DNA from: Gp6-AA40 sp963741135
Lineage (GTDB): Bacteria > Acidobacteriota > Vicinamibacteria > Vicinamibacterales > UBA2999
Direction: 5' to 3'
NCBI GenBank assembly: GCA_963741135.1
Contig: CAVUHC010000002.1
Coordinates: forward strand, 558,001 to 622,000
Length of the DNA: 64,000 nucleotides
Below, piece after piece: positions 18,300 to 26,608 of the stretch. Within the stretch, counting starts at the first letter, position 1. Every line of letters starts with the position of its first letter. Under the pieces are notes generated by a model, which searched no databases, was not told where the DNA came from, and saw only the letters and a program-made list of their open reading frames with translations. The position numbers and the translations under genes were made by a program.

Positions 18300-20161
18300 G
18301 GCGTTCCGAGAGAGTCTGACGGGAGCCTTCCAAGAAAAACGCTGAGGACCGCGACGGCGGCGGGTGTGACACCTGGAACCCGTGAGGCCTGGCCGAGCGT
18401 TTCTGGTCGCACCTGCGAAAGCCGTTGAACGACTTCGCGGGAAAGACCGGGAACGCGCGAAAACGGAAAGCCCTCGGGAATGCGACGACGTTCGGCACGA
18501 CGCGTCCGCTCGGCTCGCGCAGCTTCCTGTTTCAGGTAGCCGTCGTACTTCACGGTCGTTTCAACGCTTGCGATATCGACGTCGCGCGTGCGCTCGTCGA
18601 CGTCCAGAGACACGCGACCGTCGGCAACCAGCGCCTCGAGACGGACCGACGGCTGTTTCAACAACTGCGAGACCGTTACGCGATCGCCGCCGGCGTCGCG
18701 AATGCGGGTCCGGTCCAGCCGGGACAGATTGGAGGCGTATCGCTCACGACGCGCTTCGAATCGCTCCCACCGATCGTCGCTCAGGAGACCCGCGGCGTGG
18801 CCGATCGGCGAGAGCCGGAGATCTGCATTATCGATTCGCAGCAACAGGCGATGTTCGGCGCGCGACGTGAACATTCGATATGGCTCGAGACATCCGCGCG
18901 TCACGAGGTCGTCGACAAGGATGCCGATATACGCCTCGTCTCGTCCAAGGACGATGGGCGTCTCTTGGCGAACGGCCTTCGCGGCGTTGATTCCCGCCAT
19001 GATCCCCTGGGCCGCGGCCTCTTCGTAACCGGAGGTGCCGTTGATCTGCCCCGCGAGAAACAATCCTTGAACCCGGTGCGTTTCGAGCGTCGATTTCAAC
19101 TCCGTTGGCTGCACGAAGTCGTACTCGACTGCATAGCCTGGACGCAGCATCACCGCGTCCCCCAGACCAGGAAGGGCGTGCACAAGCTGCTCCTGCACCT
19201 GGCGCGGCAGCGACATCGAAAACCCATTCACGTAAATCTCGTCGACGTCGAGACCCTCGGGCTCGAGATAGATCTGGTGCCGTTCCCTGTCGGGGAACCG
19301 CATGATCTTGTCCTCGAGCGACGGGCAGTAGCGCGGACCGATGCCCTGGATCTGTCCATTGAACAACGGACTCTGTGCGATGTTGCTTCGTACCAGGTCA
19401 CGGACGCGATCGTTGGTGTGAATCAGCCAGCACTGGATCTGGTTCCGCAGACCGGTCGTGGTATCGAACGAGAACGGCACCGGGACGGCGTCCCCCGGCT
19501 CCTCTGCGAAGACGCGTTCAGAGACTCGCGCCGCGAAATCGATGCTCCTGCGATCCAGGCGCGGCGGCGTTCCCGTCTTGAGCCTGCCCATCTCGAAGCC
19601 GAACGATCGGATCGACTCCGAAAGCTCGTGCGACGGAGGCTCTCCGTGCCGCCCCGCCGGGCGCTGCTCGGGACCGACGTGAATCAGGCCGTTGAGAAAT
19701 GTGCCGGTCGTGACGACGAGCGCGCCGCACATGTACGCATCGCCTTCTTCCATGGCGATGCCGACAGTTCGGCCGTCCTCAATCAGAATGCGTCCAGCCT
19801 TGCCGAGAATCCACGTGATGTGTGGTTCGTTCGACAGGGCGTCGATGACCCACGTCGCGTAGCGCTTCTTGTCCGCTTGCGCGCGGGGCGACCAGACAGC
19901 CGGCCCGCGGCTTCGGTTCAGCAGCTTGAACTGAATACCGGTCGCGTCAATCGCGCGTCCCATCAGCCCGCCGAGCGCGTCGATCTCCCGCACGAGGTGC
20001 CCCTTCGCCGTGCCCCCCACTGCAGGATTGCAGGGCATGTGCGCGGACGTGGCCTGCGACAGAGTGCAGAGGCCGACGCTGCAGCCCAGTCGCGCAGCAG
20101 CATGCGCCGCCTCGACACCCGCGTGACCCGCGCCGACTACGATGACATCGAAGCGCATCAA
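18296..20161 (-). CDS. mnmG: tRNA-U34 5-carboxymethylaminomethyl modification enzyme MnmG (GidA)
   Basis: 621-aa FAD protein that, with MnmE, installs the cmnm5 group at wobble U34. The FAD site VIVVGAGHAGVEAAHAAARLG is at the start, followed by CNPAVGGTAKGHLVREIDALGG (conserved Cys) and TGTFLNGLIHVG. The C-terminal helical domain binding MnmE and tRNA is complete (ALSREVVQRL-like region and RVPGVTPAAVAVL). It starts 5 nt after the mnmE stop. Alternative start: the second Met. Confidence 0.96.
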   Translation of the reverse strand: MMRFDVIVVGAGHAGVEAAHAAARLGCSVGLCTLSQATSAHMPCNPAVGGTAKGHLVREIDALGGLMGRAIDATGIQFKLLNRSRGPAVWSPRAQADKKRYATWVIDALSNEPHITWILGKAGRILIEDGRTVGIAMEEGDAYMCGALVVTTGTFLNGLIHVGPEQRPAGRHGEPPSHELSESIRSFGFEMGRLKTGTPPRLDRRSIDFAARVSERVFAEEPGDAVPVPFSFDTTTGLRNQIQCWLIHTNDRVRDLVRSNIAQSPLFNGQIQGIGPRYCPSLEDKIMRFPDRERHQIYLEPEGLDVDEIYVNGFSMSLPRQVQEQLVHALPGLGDAVMLRPGYAVEYDFVQPTELKSTLETHRVQGLFLAGQINGTSGYEEAAAQGIMAGINAAKAVRQETPIVLGRDEAYIGILVDDLVTRGCLEPYRMFTSRAEHRLLLRIDNADLRLSPIGHAAGLLSDDRWERFEARRERYASNLSRLDRTRIRDAGGDRVTVSQLLKQPSVRLEALVADGRVSLDVDERTRDVDIASVETTVKYDGYLKQEAARAERTRRAERRRIPEGFPFSRVPGLSREVVQRLSQVRPETLGQASRVPGVTPAAVAVLSVFLGRLPSDSLGTP

Positions 20162-20165
20162 CCCT

Positions 20166-21527
20166 TCATTTCCCTATGCAGAAGCGCTCGAAGATATGGC
20201 GCAGCACGTCCTCACTCGTGCGTCGGCCGACGATCTCATCGAGCCGGAACCTCCCGGCCTGCAAGTCGACCAGGAGAAATTCTTCCGGCAGGTTCCCGGC
20301 ATCCGCCGCATTGCGCGCGGCGTCGAGCGATGCTCGGCACTCTTCGAGCAGCGCGATGTGCCGGGTGTTTGAAATCGGCGCCGCGTCACGAAGCCGTTCG
20401 CCCTCGGTGAGCCCGCAAGCCATCAGCCGACGCAACTCGGCGAATCCGTCGCCCGTCAACGCACTCACGCGAGCGACCTCTCCGGTCAGCACCGACTCGT
20501 CGATGCGCGCTACGAGATCGCTCTTGTTCAACACGACGATCCGTTTCGATTCCGCGGTCTGATCGAGAAGCCACACGTCTTCGGGAGCAATCGCCTGCCC
20601 CTGGTCCAGGACCAGCAGAATCAGATCAGCGATTCCGCGCGCACGCGTGCCGCGCGTGACGCCTTCGCGCTCGACGACGTCGCTCGTATCGCGCCAGCCG
20701 GCCGTGTCGACGAGCGACACGGGAATGCCTTCGACGTCGACCACTTCCGTCACCAGATCGCGCGTCGTCCCTGGAATCGCGGTGACGATTGCCCGGTCAG
20801 TTCCAGTTAACGTGTTGAATACACTTGACTTACCTACGTTTGGTCGTCCCGCGATTACTACCGTCGCGCCTTCACGAATCATTCGTCCCGTGGTTGCATC
20901 GGCGAGGAGACGGTCAATTGCCTCGATGACCTTCGTGATGTCCTGCGCCGCACGCGACGCTTCGACGAAGTGGTAGCCCTCGTCCGGAAAATCGAGTGAC
21001 GCCTCGAGACGCGCGATCAAGTCGAACAGCACGGCGTCGATCGCCATGATGCGCTCCGTGAGCGTCCCTTGGAGTTGATCGAACGCAATCCGCGCCTGGA
21101 GCGGTGTCGCGGCGTCAATGAGATCGGCAACGGCTTCCGACTGAATGAGATCACGCTTGCCGTTCAGAAACGCGCGCAGCGTGAATTCGCCAGGCTCGGC
21201 GAGCCGCGCGCCGGCGGCGAGTGCGCTCTTGAGGACTGCCTGCAGCACTACGGGACTCCCATGCGTCGTGATTTCGACAACGTGTTCGCCGGTGTAGGAA
21301 TGAGGCGCGGCAAAGAGCGTCGCGACCACTTCATCGAGTGCACCAGTCCTCGACATCTCACCGCGTACGCGCGTGAACGTGGCGTGGCGCGGCTGAAGGG
21401 GTTCGTGGCACTCGAGCATCGCGTCCGCAATCTCGAGCGTGCGCGGGCCGCTGATCCTCACGACCCCGAGGGCGGCGCGACCCGGGGGAGTCGCTAGGGC
21501 AACGATCGTGTCGTCGGTGGCAAACAT
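20166..21527 (-). CDS. mnmE: tRNA modification GTPase MnmE (TrmE)
   Basis: 453 aa, MnmG partner. The N-terminal formyl-THF-binding domain (TIVALATPPGRAALGVVRISGP) is followed by the helical domain with the inserted G domain: GRPNVGKSSVFNTL, DTAGWRDT and NKSD. The C-terminus ends in CIGK, the conserved Cys motif needed for modification. Normal length. The upstream gap to jag is filled by a heptamer inverted repeat. Confidence 0.96.
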   Translation of the reverse strand: MFATDDTIVALATPPGRAALGVVRISGPRTLEIADAMLECHEPLQPRHATFTRVRGEMSRTGALDEVVATLFAAPHSYTGEHVVEITTHGSPVVLQAVLKSALAAGARLAEPGEFTLRAFLNGKRDLIQSEAVADLIDAATPLQARIAFDQLQGTLTERIMAIDAVLFDLIARLEASLDFPDEGYHFVEASRAAQDITKVIEAIDRLLADATTGRMIREGATVVIAGRPNVGKSSVFNTLTGTDRAIVTAIPGTTRDLVTEVVDVEGIPVSLVDTAGWRDTSDVVEREGVTRGTRARGIADLILLVLDQGQAIAPEDVWLLDQTAESKRIVVLNKSDLVARIDESVLTGEVARVSALTGDGFAELRRLMACGLTEGERLRDAAPISNTRHIALLEECRASLDAARNAADAGNLPEEFLLVDLQAGRFRLDEIVGRRTSEDVLRHIFERFCIGK

Positions 21528-21535
21528 CGGTTAGC

Positions 21536-21592
21536 GGTTGATGGTTGGCGGTTGGTGGTTGACCACCAACCACCAACGACCAACCACCACCG
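21536..21592. repeat. Heptamer-based inverted repeat between jag and mnmE
   Basis: The gap is built of 7-nt units: GGTTGAT, GGTTGGC, GGTTGGT, GGTTG on the left, and the complementary ACCACCA, ACCACCA, ACGACCA, ACCACC on the right. GGTTGGTGGT (21550-21559) and ACCACCAACC (21562-21571) are exact complements. Same architecture as the repeat at 35963-36063. Confidence 0.65.
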
Positions 21593-21593
21593 A

Positions 21594-22043
21594 TCATTTC
21601 TTGGCTGAGATGATGACCGTCTTCATGAACGCGTCGCCGATGCTCTCGGAGCTCGCTGTCGGATCTTCCGCGATCGCCAGGTGAACGATGCGGCGTTCGT
21701 ACGGATTGAGGGGCCCCATTTCCTGCGGAATACCGCTCGTACGTGCTTTCTCCGCCAGGTACGTGGCCATCTGCCGAAGCTCCGCGTCCTTCTCCTTGCG
21801 GAACCCGTTGCAGTCGATGACGATGCGGTTGTCGTCGCCCAGCTGCCTGCGAAACGCCGTGGCGACGATATGCTGAAGCGCCTGCAGCCCTTCCCCGCCG
21901 TGGCGCACGAGCACGCCGCCATCTTCCCCTTCGAGGTTGATGCGCGTCGCCTCCGGCGTCTCCTCGACGTTCACGGTAAGTGTCGCGCCCATGGCGTTCA
22001 CGACGTTCTGGACGAATCCGGCAATCTGCATCATCAAAGACAT
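21594..22043 (-). CDS. jag: Jag/KhpB RNA-binding protein (KH and R3H domains)
   Basis: 149 aa. The KH-like domain includes GGVLVRHGGEGLQALQHIV, in which the usual GxxG is HGGE. The C-terminal R3H domain is complete (MGPLNPYERRIVHLAIAED, with R and H spaced by three). This family binds RNA and is nearly always beside yidC at the origin. The ATG at 22043 begins SLMMQIAGFVQNVV and lies 4 nt after the yidC stop. The N-terminal Jag-specific segment is short. Confidence 0.9.
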   Translation of the reverse strand: MSLMMQIAGFVQNVVNAMGATLTVNVEETPEATRINLEGEDGGVLVRHGGEGLQALQHIVATAFRRQLGDDNRIVIDCNGFRKEKDAELRQMATYLAEKARTSGIPQEMGPLNPYERRIVHLAIAEDPTASSESIGDAFMKTVIISAKK

Positions 22044-22047
22044 AGGC

Positions 22048-23805
22048 CTATGAGTGCTTCTCGGCGCCCGCGGTGCGGCCGGCGCCCGCATTCTTGAGAC
22101 GTTTTTCGGCGGCCGGCCTGACGGTTGGCACGACCGGCGGACCAATGAGCCAGTTGGTGAAGTACTGCTGGCCGATTGCCCAGAGGTTGCTGACGAACCA
22201 GTAAAGCACCGTGCCCGCGGCCGTCGTCAGGAAGATGAAGCCGAACATGATCGGCATGAACATCATCATCTTCTGTTGCGTCGGATCCATCGCCGCGGGG
22301 GTGAGCTTCTGCTGCCACACCATCGTCACCACGACGAAGATCGGAATCACGTAGTACGGATCCGGCAGCGAGAGATCCTTGACCCACCATCCGAATTCCG
22401 CGCCGCGCAACTCGATCGCCTGGCCGAGCAGCGCGTAGAACGCAAACAGCACAGGCAGCGTCATGAGAATCGGGATGCACCCGCTCGCGGGGTTCACGCC
22501 CTTCTCGCGATACAGGTTCATGACCTCTGTGTTCATCTTCTGACGCGCGGGGTCGGTGACCTTGAGGTTGGCGTACCGGTCCTGGATCGCCTTGAGCTGC
22601 GGCTGCAGCGCCTGCATGCGGCGCATCGATACGACGCTCTTGTGACGGAGCGGAAAGATCACGATGTTGATGAGCACCGTGAGCAGAATGATCGACCAGC
22701 CGTAGTTCCCGACGTACCCATGAATCCACTTCAACGCGCCGAGCAGCGGCACGGCGAGCCACCCGAACATTCCGAAATTGACCGCGCGCACAAGCTCGGC
22801 ATCAATCGATTTGAGCAAATCGAATTGCTTGGGGCCAACGAAGAAGCGGGCGTTCATTGGCGGCTGCGGGAAGCGAACCGCCTGCGAGATGAATTGCCGT
22901 TGGCTGTTCGCCGGACCGGGAACGACCACGGCGCGGTACTCGACCCGCGCCTGGCCCGGATTCACGACCGTGGCTATGAAATACAGATCCTCGACGCCAG
23001 CAAACCGGAACTGTCCCTCCTGCACCGGTTGCTCACTGATCTTCGCGAGCGCCACTCTCTCGACCTTGCCCGCGCGATGAAGAATCGCCGTCGGGGGGAT
23101 GACGCTGCTCCGGCTGAAGAAGCCGCCGCCGCCAGTCGACGCCGCAGCGTCTCCGAGTCCTGGCCCGAAGATAACCGTCGGGTTCATCGAGCGATCGCCG
23201 TTCGTCGCGCTCGCGGAGAATGCAACGATGTAGTTGCTCGGATCGAATCGGAATTCCTTGCTGACGTGAATGCCCGACGCCTCCTGGTACTCGAACGACA
23301 CCGTGGCAGGTGTGCGCGTCGCATCGACGTGCCCCCCTGAGTCGCCGCTCACCCGGTAGATTGCTTGGTTCAGCCTCTCCCCCGCCTGCTCCTCGTCCAC
23401 CCGAAGCGCAAACGGAAGCTGCTCGGTCGGAGGAAGCCCGCTCGGAATGAGATCGACCGGGTGCCCCTGTGGATCCCGATACTCCTTCAATCGCCAGTGC
23501 ACAAGCCGGCCGCCGCGGTTCGTGAGAACGGCCTGTACGGTCGCGGTGTCAACCGTTATCTCCCGCTCCGATGGCTCCGACACGAGCGCCTGCGGTTCCG
23601 GCGTCGCAGAAGGAACCGTCGCCGCCACCTGACCCTTGGACGGTGCTGGAGCGTTCTCTGCGGGCGCAGGCACGGGCGTCTGGGCCGTGGTTGCCGCTGC
23701 TGGTTTGGCTGCCGTTGCCGGCGGCGTGGCGCGGACAAACAGCGCCTGGTACGCGTACAGCACCAGGAAGGACAGAATGATTGCGATGAAAACCCTACGT
23801 TCCAT
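22048..23805 (-). CDS. yidC: Membrane protein insertase YidC
   Basis: 585 aa, Gram-negative form. N-terminal anchor RRVFIAIILSFLVLYAYQALF, then a Pro/Ala-rich linker and large periplasmic beta-super-sandwich, then the conserved core of five helices (GWSIILLTVLINIVIFPLRHKSVVSMRRMQ; GVNPASGCIPILMTLPVLFAFYALL; LPDPYYVIPIFVVVTMVWQQ). The positively charged arginine in the hydrophilic groove (PLRHKS) is present. It inserts proteins such as ATP synthase subunit c, alone or with SecYEG. Confidence 0.96.
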   Translation of the reverse strand: MERRVFIAIILSFLVLYAYQALFVRATPPATAAKPAAATTAQTPVPAPAENAPAPSKGQVAATVPSATPEPQALVSEPSEREITVDTATVQAVLTNRGGRLVHWRLKEYRDPQGHPVDLIPSGLPPTEQLPFALRVDEEQAGERLNQAIYRVSGDSGGHVDATRTPATVSFEYQEASGIHVSKEFRFDPSNYIVAFSASATNGDRSMNPTVIFGPGLGDAAASTGGGGFFSRSSVIPPTAILHRAGKVERVALAKISEQPVQEGQFRFAGVEDLYFIATVVNPGQARVEYRAVVVPGPANSQRQFISQAVRFPQPPMNARFFVGPKQFDLLKSIDAELVRAVNFGMFGWLAVPLLGALKWIHGYVGNYGWSIILLTVLINIVIFPLRHKSVVSMRRMQALQPQLKAIQDRYANLKVTDPARQKMNTEVMNLYREKGVNPASGCIPILMTLPVLFAFYALLGQAIELRGAEFGWWVKDLSLPDPYYVIPIFVVVTMVWQQKLTPAAMDPTQQKMMMFMPIMFGFIFLTTAAGTVLYWFVSNLWAIGQQYFTNWLIGPPVVPTVRPAAEKRLKNAGAGRTAGAEKHS

Positions 23806-23816
23806 TTATTAAATTT

Positions 23817-24032
23817 TCACGGGCGTGGTACGGGATCGACGCCGTGGCTGCCGAGCGGATGGCAGCGCGCCAGGCGTCGCGCTCCAAGCCACATCCCTTT
23901 GACGGCCCCGTGGACGTGGATGGCTTCGCTCATGTAGTCGGCGCACGAGGGATAAAAGCGGCAGGATCCGGCAAACAGCGGCGAAATAAGGATCTTATAG
24001 ACTCGAAGCAGTCCCAGAACGAGCGCCGACAC
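23817..24032 (-). CDS. yidD: Membrane protein insertion efficiency factor YidD
   Basis: The conserved family core is complete: LRVYKILISPLFAGSCRFYPSCADYMSEAIHVHG, then RRLARCHPLGSHGVDPVP, including the three cysteines. The GTG at 24032 gives 71 aa, the usual size; a GTG at 24065 is possible, and neither has a good ribosome binding site. It overlaps the 3' end of rnpA by 38 nt. Peripheral inner-membrane protein acting with YidC, whose gene starts 11 nt downstream. Confidence 0.88.
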   Translation of the reverse strand: MSALVLGLLRVYKILISPLFAGSCRFYPSCADYMSEAIHVHGAVKGMWLGARRLARCHPLGSHGVDPVPRP

Positions 24033-24396
24033 CGGGCCGACGTGCGTCGCGTCGGGCGGGATCACGATGACGGGCGAGGAGAGCGGTGTAATCGGCTTCG
24101 AGTGTAGCGAACGGTGCATCGAGCATTTCCCGACGCGGCACGATGACAATGTCGAGGCCGCCAATGTTCTTTCGCCGCCTGAAGAGCTCACGGGCCCGAC
24201 GCTTCGCCCGGTTGCGCTCGACGGCCGAACCAAGTTTCCGGGTCGCCGCCACGCCAAACCGTGGCGTCGCGGTCCCGTTGGGCATGACGAACACCGTCAT
24301 GAGCCGGCCGTGGATCTTGACGCCGGCGCTGTAAATCCGCTCGAACTCCGGTCGGCGGCGAATCCGCTCCGGCGCCGCCAGACCCTGATCTTCCAT
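23995..24396 (-). CDS. rnpA: Ribonuclease P protein component
   Basis: 133 aa. It begins ERIRRRPEFERIYSAGVKIHGR and has the family signature RNRAKRRARELFR, which binds the P RNA. The C-terminal ~20 residues are a basic extension that overlaps yidD. It lies 20 nt downstream of rpmH, the standard rpmH-rnpA-yidD-yidC arrangement. Confidence 0.94.
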   Translation of the reverse strand: MEDQGLAAPERIRRRPEFERIYSAGVKIHGRLMTVFVMPNGTATPRFGVAATRKLGSAVERNRAKRRARELFRRRKNIGGLDIVIVPRREMLDAPFATLEADYTALLARHRDPARRDARRPGVGARSGTASSL

Positions 24397-24416
24397 GCGG
24401 CGCCCGAGGGGCCTCC

Positions 24417-24569
24417 CTACCGCTCGTCAGCAACGGTCAGGCGCTTACGACCCTTCGCGCGGCGCCGCTTGAGGACGATTCGGCCGTTCTTCGTCGCCAT
24501 TCGTATTCTGAAGCCATGCGTCTTCTTGCGGCGACGTGTATTGGGCTGGTAGGTGCGCTTCCCCTTCAT
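24417..24569 (-). CDS. rpmH: 50S ribosomal protein L34
   Basis: 50 aa, starting MKGKRTYQPNTRRRKKTHGF and continuing RMATKNGRIVLKRRRAKGRK, a canonical L34 with a six-residue tail (TVADER). Very basic. First gene of the minus-strand operon; a TTGACA promoter lies 78-107 nt upstream. Confidence 0.97.
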   Translation of the reverse strand: MKGKRTYQPNTRRRKKTHGFRIRMATKNGRIVLKRRRAKGRKRLTVADER

Positions 24570-24646
24570 GATGTCCTGAGCGCAGCCCGGATCAAAGATC
24601 CGGAGGCACTAAATGTGAGCGCCAGAGGAGTCCGGCGGAACTGTCA

Positions 24647-24676
24647 ATACTAGTCGTCGCTCGAACGGAGTGTCAA
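24647..24676 (-). promoter_or_regulatory. Candidate sigma-70-type promoter for rpmH
   Basis: On the minus strand TTGACA (24676-24671), an 18-nt spacer and TAGTAT (24652-24647) precede rpmH by about 80 nt. A second TTGACA overlaps the -10. The -35 is perfect; the -10 matches TATAAT at four of six positions. Confidence 0.5.
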
Positions 24677-24987
24677 CGCGGGATCTCGCGCGAATGCCTT
24701 GTGCTACAGTCCCGGATTCGATTTGTCCTGGCGGTTTGGTGTGCAGCACCGCGCTTCGGTTTGTTCCCCAAGATTTCCACACCTGTGGAAAACACTGTGG
24801 AAAACGTGGGGCCTCGGCAGGGCTGAGGTAGCCGGGCCGCGATTTTGCGCCACTTTCTGCACGGCGAAGCACGGGAAGGCCGATTTTGTGGCCTTGCGGG
24901 GAGGCGCAGCCGCGCGGAGCGCGGTTTGATGGGCGGCCGACGAAGGCGAAAGTCCCTTTCTCAGCGGTTTTTCTGGTGATATTTGAA
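24677..24987. other. Probable oriC segment with DnaA boxes
   Basis: Region between the divergent rpmH and dnaA genes. TTTCCACA (24774-24781) and, on the other strand sense, TGTGGAAAA (24784-24792) and TGTGGAAAA (24796-24804) are three DnaA-box-like sites (TTTTCCACA variant of TTATCCACA) within 31 nt. The two like-oriented boxes are 12 nt apart. I see no AT-rich unwinding region beside them; the AT-rich segment lies instead after dnaA (26440-26550). It should also contain the dnaA promoter. Confidence 0.6.
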
Positions 24988-26325
24988 ATGGATACCAGTA
25001 TTTGGGACCAGATCCTCGCCCGAATCGAAACCAAAGTTAACCGCCACAGTTTTTCCACCTGGTTCAAGCCCACGTCGTTCGTCGCAGACGGGGGAAAGGC
25101 GATCACCGTTCGAGTCCCCAATCCCCTTTTCAAGGATTGGCTGACGAAGCACTACTCCGTCGTGCTGGCGGAAGCGCTGGCGGAGGTTCGCCGCGCGGAA
25201 ACCTCCCTGGTCTTCGTTGCCGAGCCCGGTCCCTCCGCGGAGCCACCTCCGGAGCCGCAGGTGGCTCCCGCAGAGAACGTCGAAGTGGAGGCAGCCGAGA
25301 GCAGCAGCCCCGCCGGGCTGAACCCGCGCTACACGTTCGACACGTTCATCGTCGGACCCTCGAACCAGTTCGCGCATGCCGCCTGTCGGGCGGTCGCAGA
25401 AGCGCCGTCGCGTTCGTACAACCCGCTCTTCATTTACGGGGGGGTCGGTCTCGGCAAGACGCACCTGATGCACGCGGTCGGACAATACGTCCTGCGTCAC
25501 GACGGGAGCTTGAAGCTCACCTACATCTCATCCGAGCGTTTCATGAACGAGATGATTAACGCCGTCCGGTACGACCGCATCCTCGATTTCCGCGAGCGGT
25601 ACCGCAGCGTGGACGTGCTGCTCGTCGATGACATCCAGTTCGTGTCGGGGAAGGAAGGTACACAGACCGAGTTCTTTCACACGTTCAACGCGCTCTACGA
25701 CGCGCAGAAACAGATCGTGCTGAGCAGCGATCGTCCGCCGCATGAGATCCCGGCGCTCGAGGAGCGCCTTCGATCACGGTTTGAATGGGGACTGATTGCA
25801 GATATCCAGTCGCCTGACCTCGAGACGAAGGTGGCGATTCTCAAGCGCAAAGCCGAAGCGGAAGCCGTTCCACTGCCGGACAACGTCGCGATGTATATCG
25901 CCGGGCGTATCAAGTCGAACATCCGCGAGCTGGAAGGATCGCTCATCCGGTTGATCGCGTTTGCATCGTTGACGGGGCGTGAGATCTCGCTCCAACTCAC
26001 ACAAGAGGTGCTCAAGAACGTCCTCGAGCAGGATGAAAAGGCGGTGACGATCGAGTCGATTCAGAAACACATTTCCGACTACTATCAGCTCAAAGTCTTC
26101 GAGCTGAAGTCGCGAAACAACTCGAAATCGATCGCGATGCCGCGTCAGATCGCCATGTATCTCTGCAAGACGCTGACGCATGCCTCGTTGCCGGAAATCG
26201 GGCGCAGTTTTGGGGGAAAGCACCATTCCACGGTCATCCATTCGATCAAGAAAGTCGAAGATCTTCGGAAGCGGGACGGAGATTTCAACAGCCTGATCAC
26301 CAACTTTCTGGAGTCTTTCCGGTAG
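24988..26325 (+). CDS. dnaA: Chromosomal replication initiator DnaA
   Basis: 445 aa with ATG at 24988 (start MDTSIWDQILARIE). Domain I (to ~70, WFKPTSF), acidic/proline linker, AAA+ domain with Walker A GGVGLGKT (151-158) and Walker B LLVDDIQF, and domain IV with the DnaA signature GRSFGGKHHSTVIHSIKKVE near the C-terminus. The frame is open for 34 codons upstream, but those residues are not DnaA-like. Weak ribosome binding site. Confidence 0.97.
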   Translation: MDTSIWDQILARIETKVNRHSFSTWFKPTSFVADGGKAITVRVPNPLFKDWLTKHYSVVLAEALAEVRRAETSLVFVAEPGPSAEPPPEPQVAPAENVEVEAAESSSPAGLNPRYTFDTFIVGPSNQFAHAACRAVAEAPSRSYNPLFIYGGVGLGKTHLMHAVGQYVLRHDGSLKLTYISSERFMNEMINAVRYDRILDFRERYRSVDVLLVDDIQFVSGKEGTQTEFFHTFNALYDAQKQIVLSSDRPPHEIPALEERLRSRFEWGLIADIQSPDLETKVAILKRKAEAEAVPLPDNVAMYIAGRIKSNIRELEGSLIRLIAFASLTGREISLQLTQEVLKNVLEQDEKAVTIESIQKHISDYYQLKVFELKSRNNSKSIAMPRQIAMYLCKTLTHASLPEIGRSFGGKHHSTVIHSIKKVEDLRKRDGDFNSLITNFLESFR

Positions 26326-26608
26326 ATGCGCGGGCGTCCACAGCCGGATTGAACGGCCGCCTGTGCATGATTTCAGACGGGCAGATCCGCACAGAAACCG
26401 CGCACTTTTCATGTCCCGAAATCACAGAAATGTCCACACCCTAAATTATTGGTAGTCAAGGATTAATCGTCACACATCCCGTTTTGCACAGCACCTTCTT
26501 TTCTGTATAATTCTTTATCTCCTTCAGATCCTCTAGATCAGAGTTAAGAACAACCTGACTGAGGCTCCGTTAACGGCGGACACTCCGCTCCGAGGTCACC
26601 GTACGCCT
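26326..26608. other. dnaA-dnaN spacer, AT-rich, with DnaA-box-like sites
   Basis: 283 nt. ATGTCCACA (26430-26438) and GCGTCCACA (26334-26342) resemble the TTGTCCACA form of the DnaA box. The stretch 26440-26550 is clearly richer in A/T than its surroundings and contains TATAAT (26516-26521), a possible dnaN -10 element and/or an unwinding site. The origin may therefore be bipartite around dnaA. Confidence 0.45.

Noticed and set aside
21550..21571. Rho-independent terminator after jag
   Set aside because: The hairpin has a 2-4 nt loop, mixed G/C-poor words and no T-tract; it fits the heptamer repeat family better.
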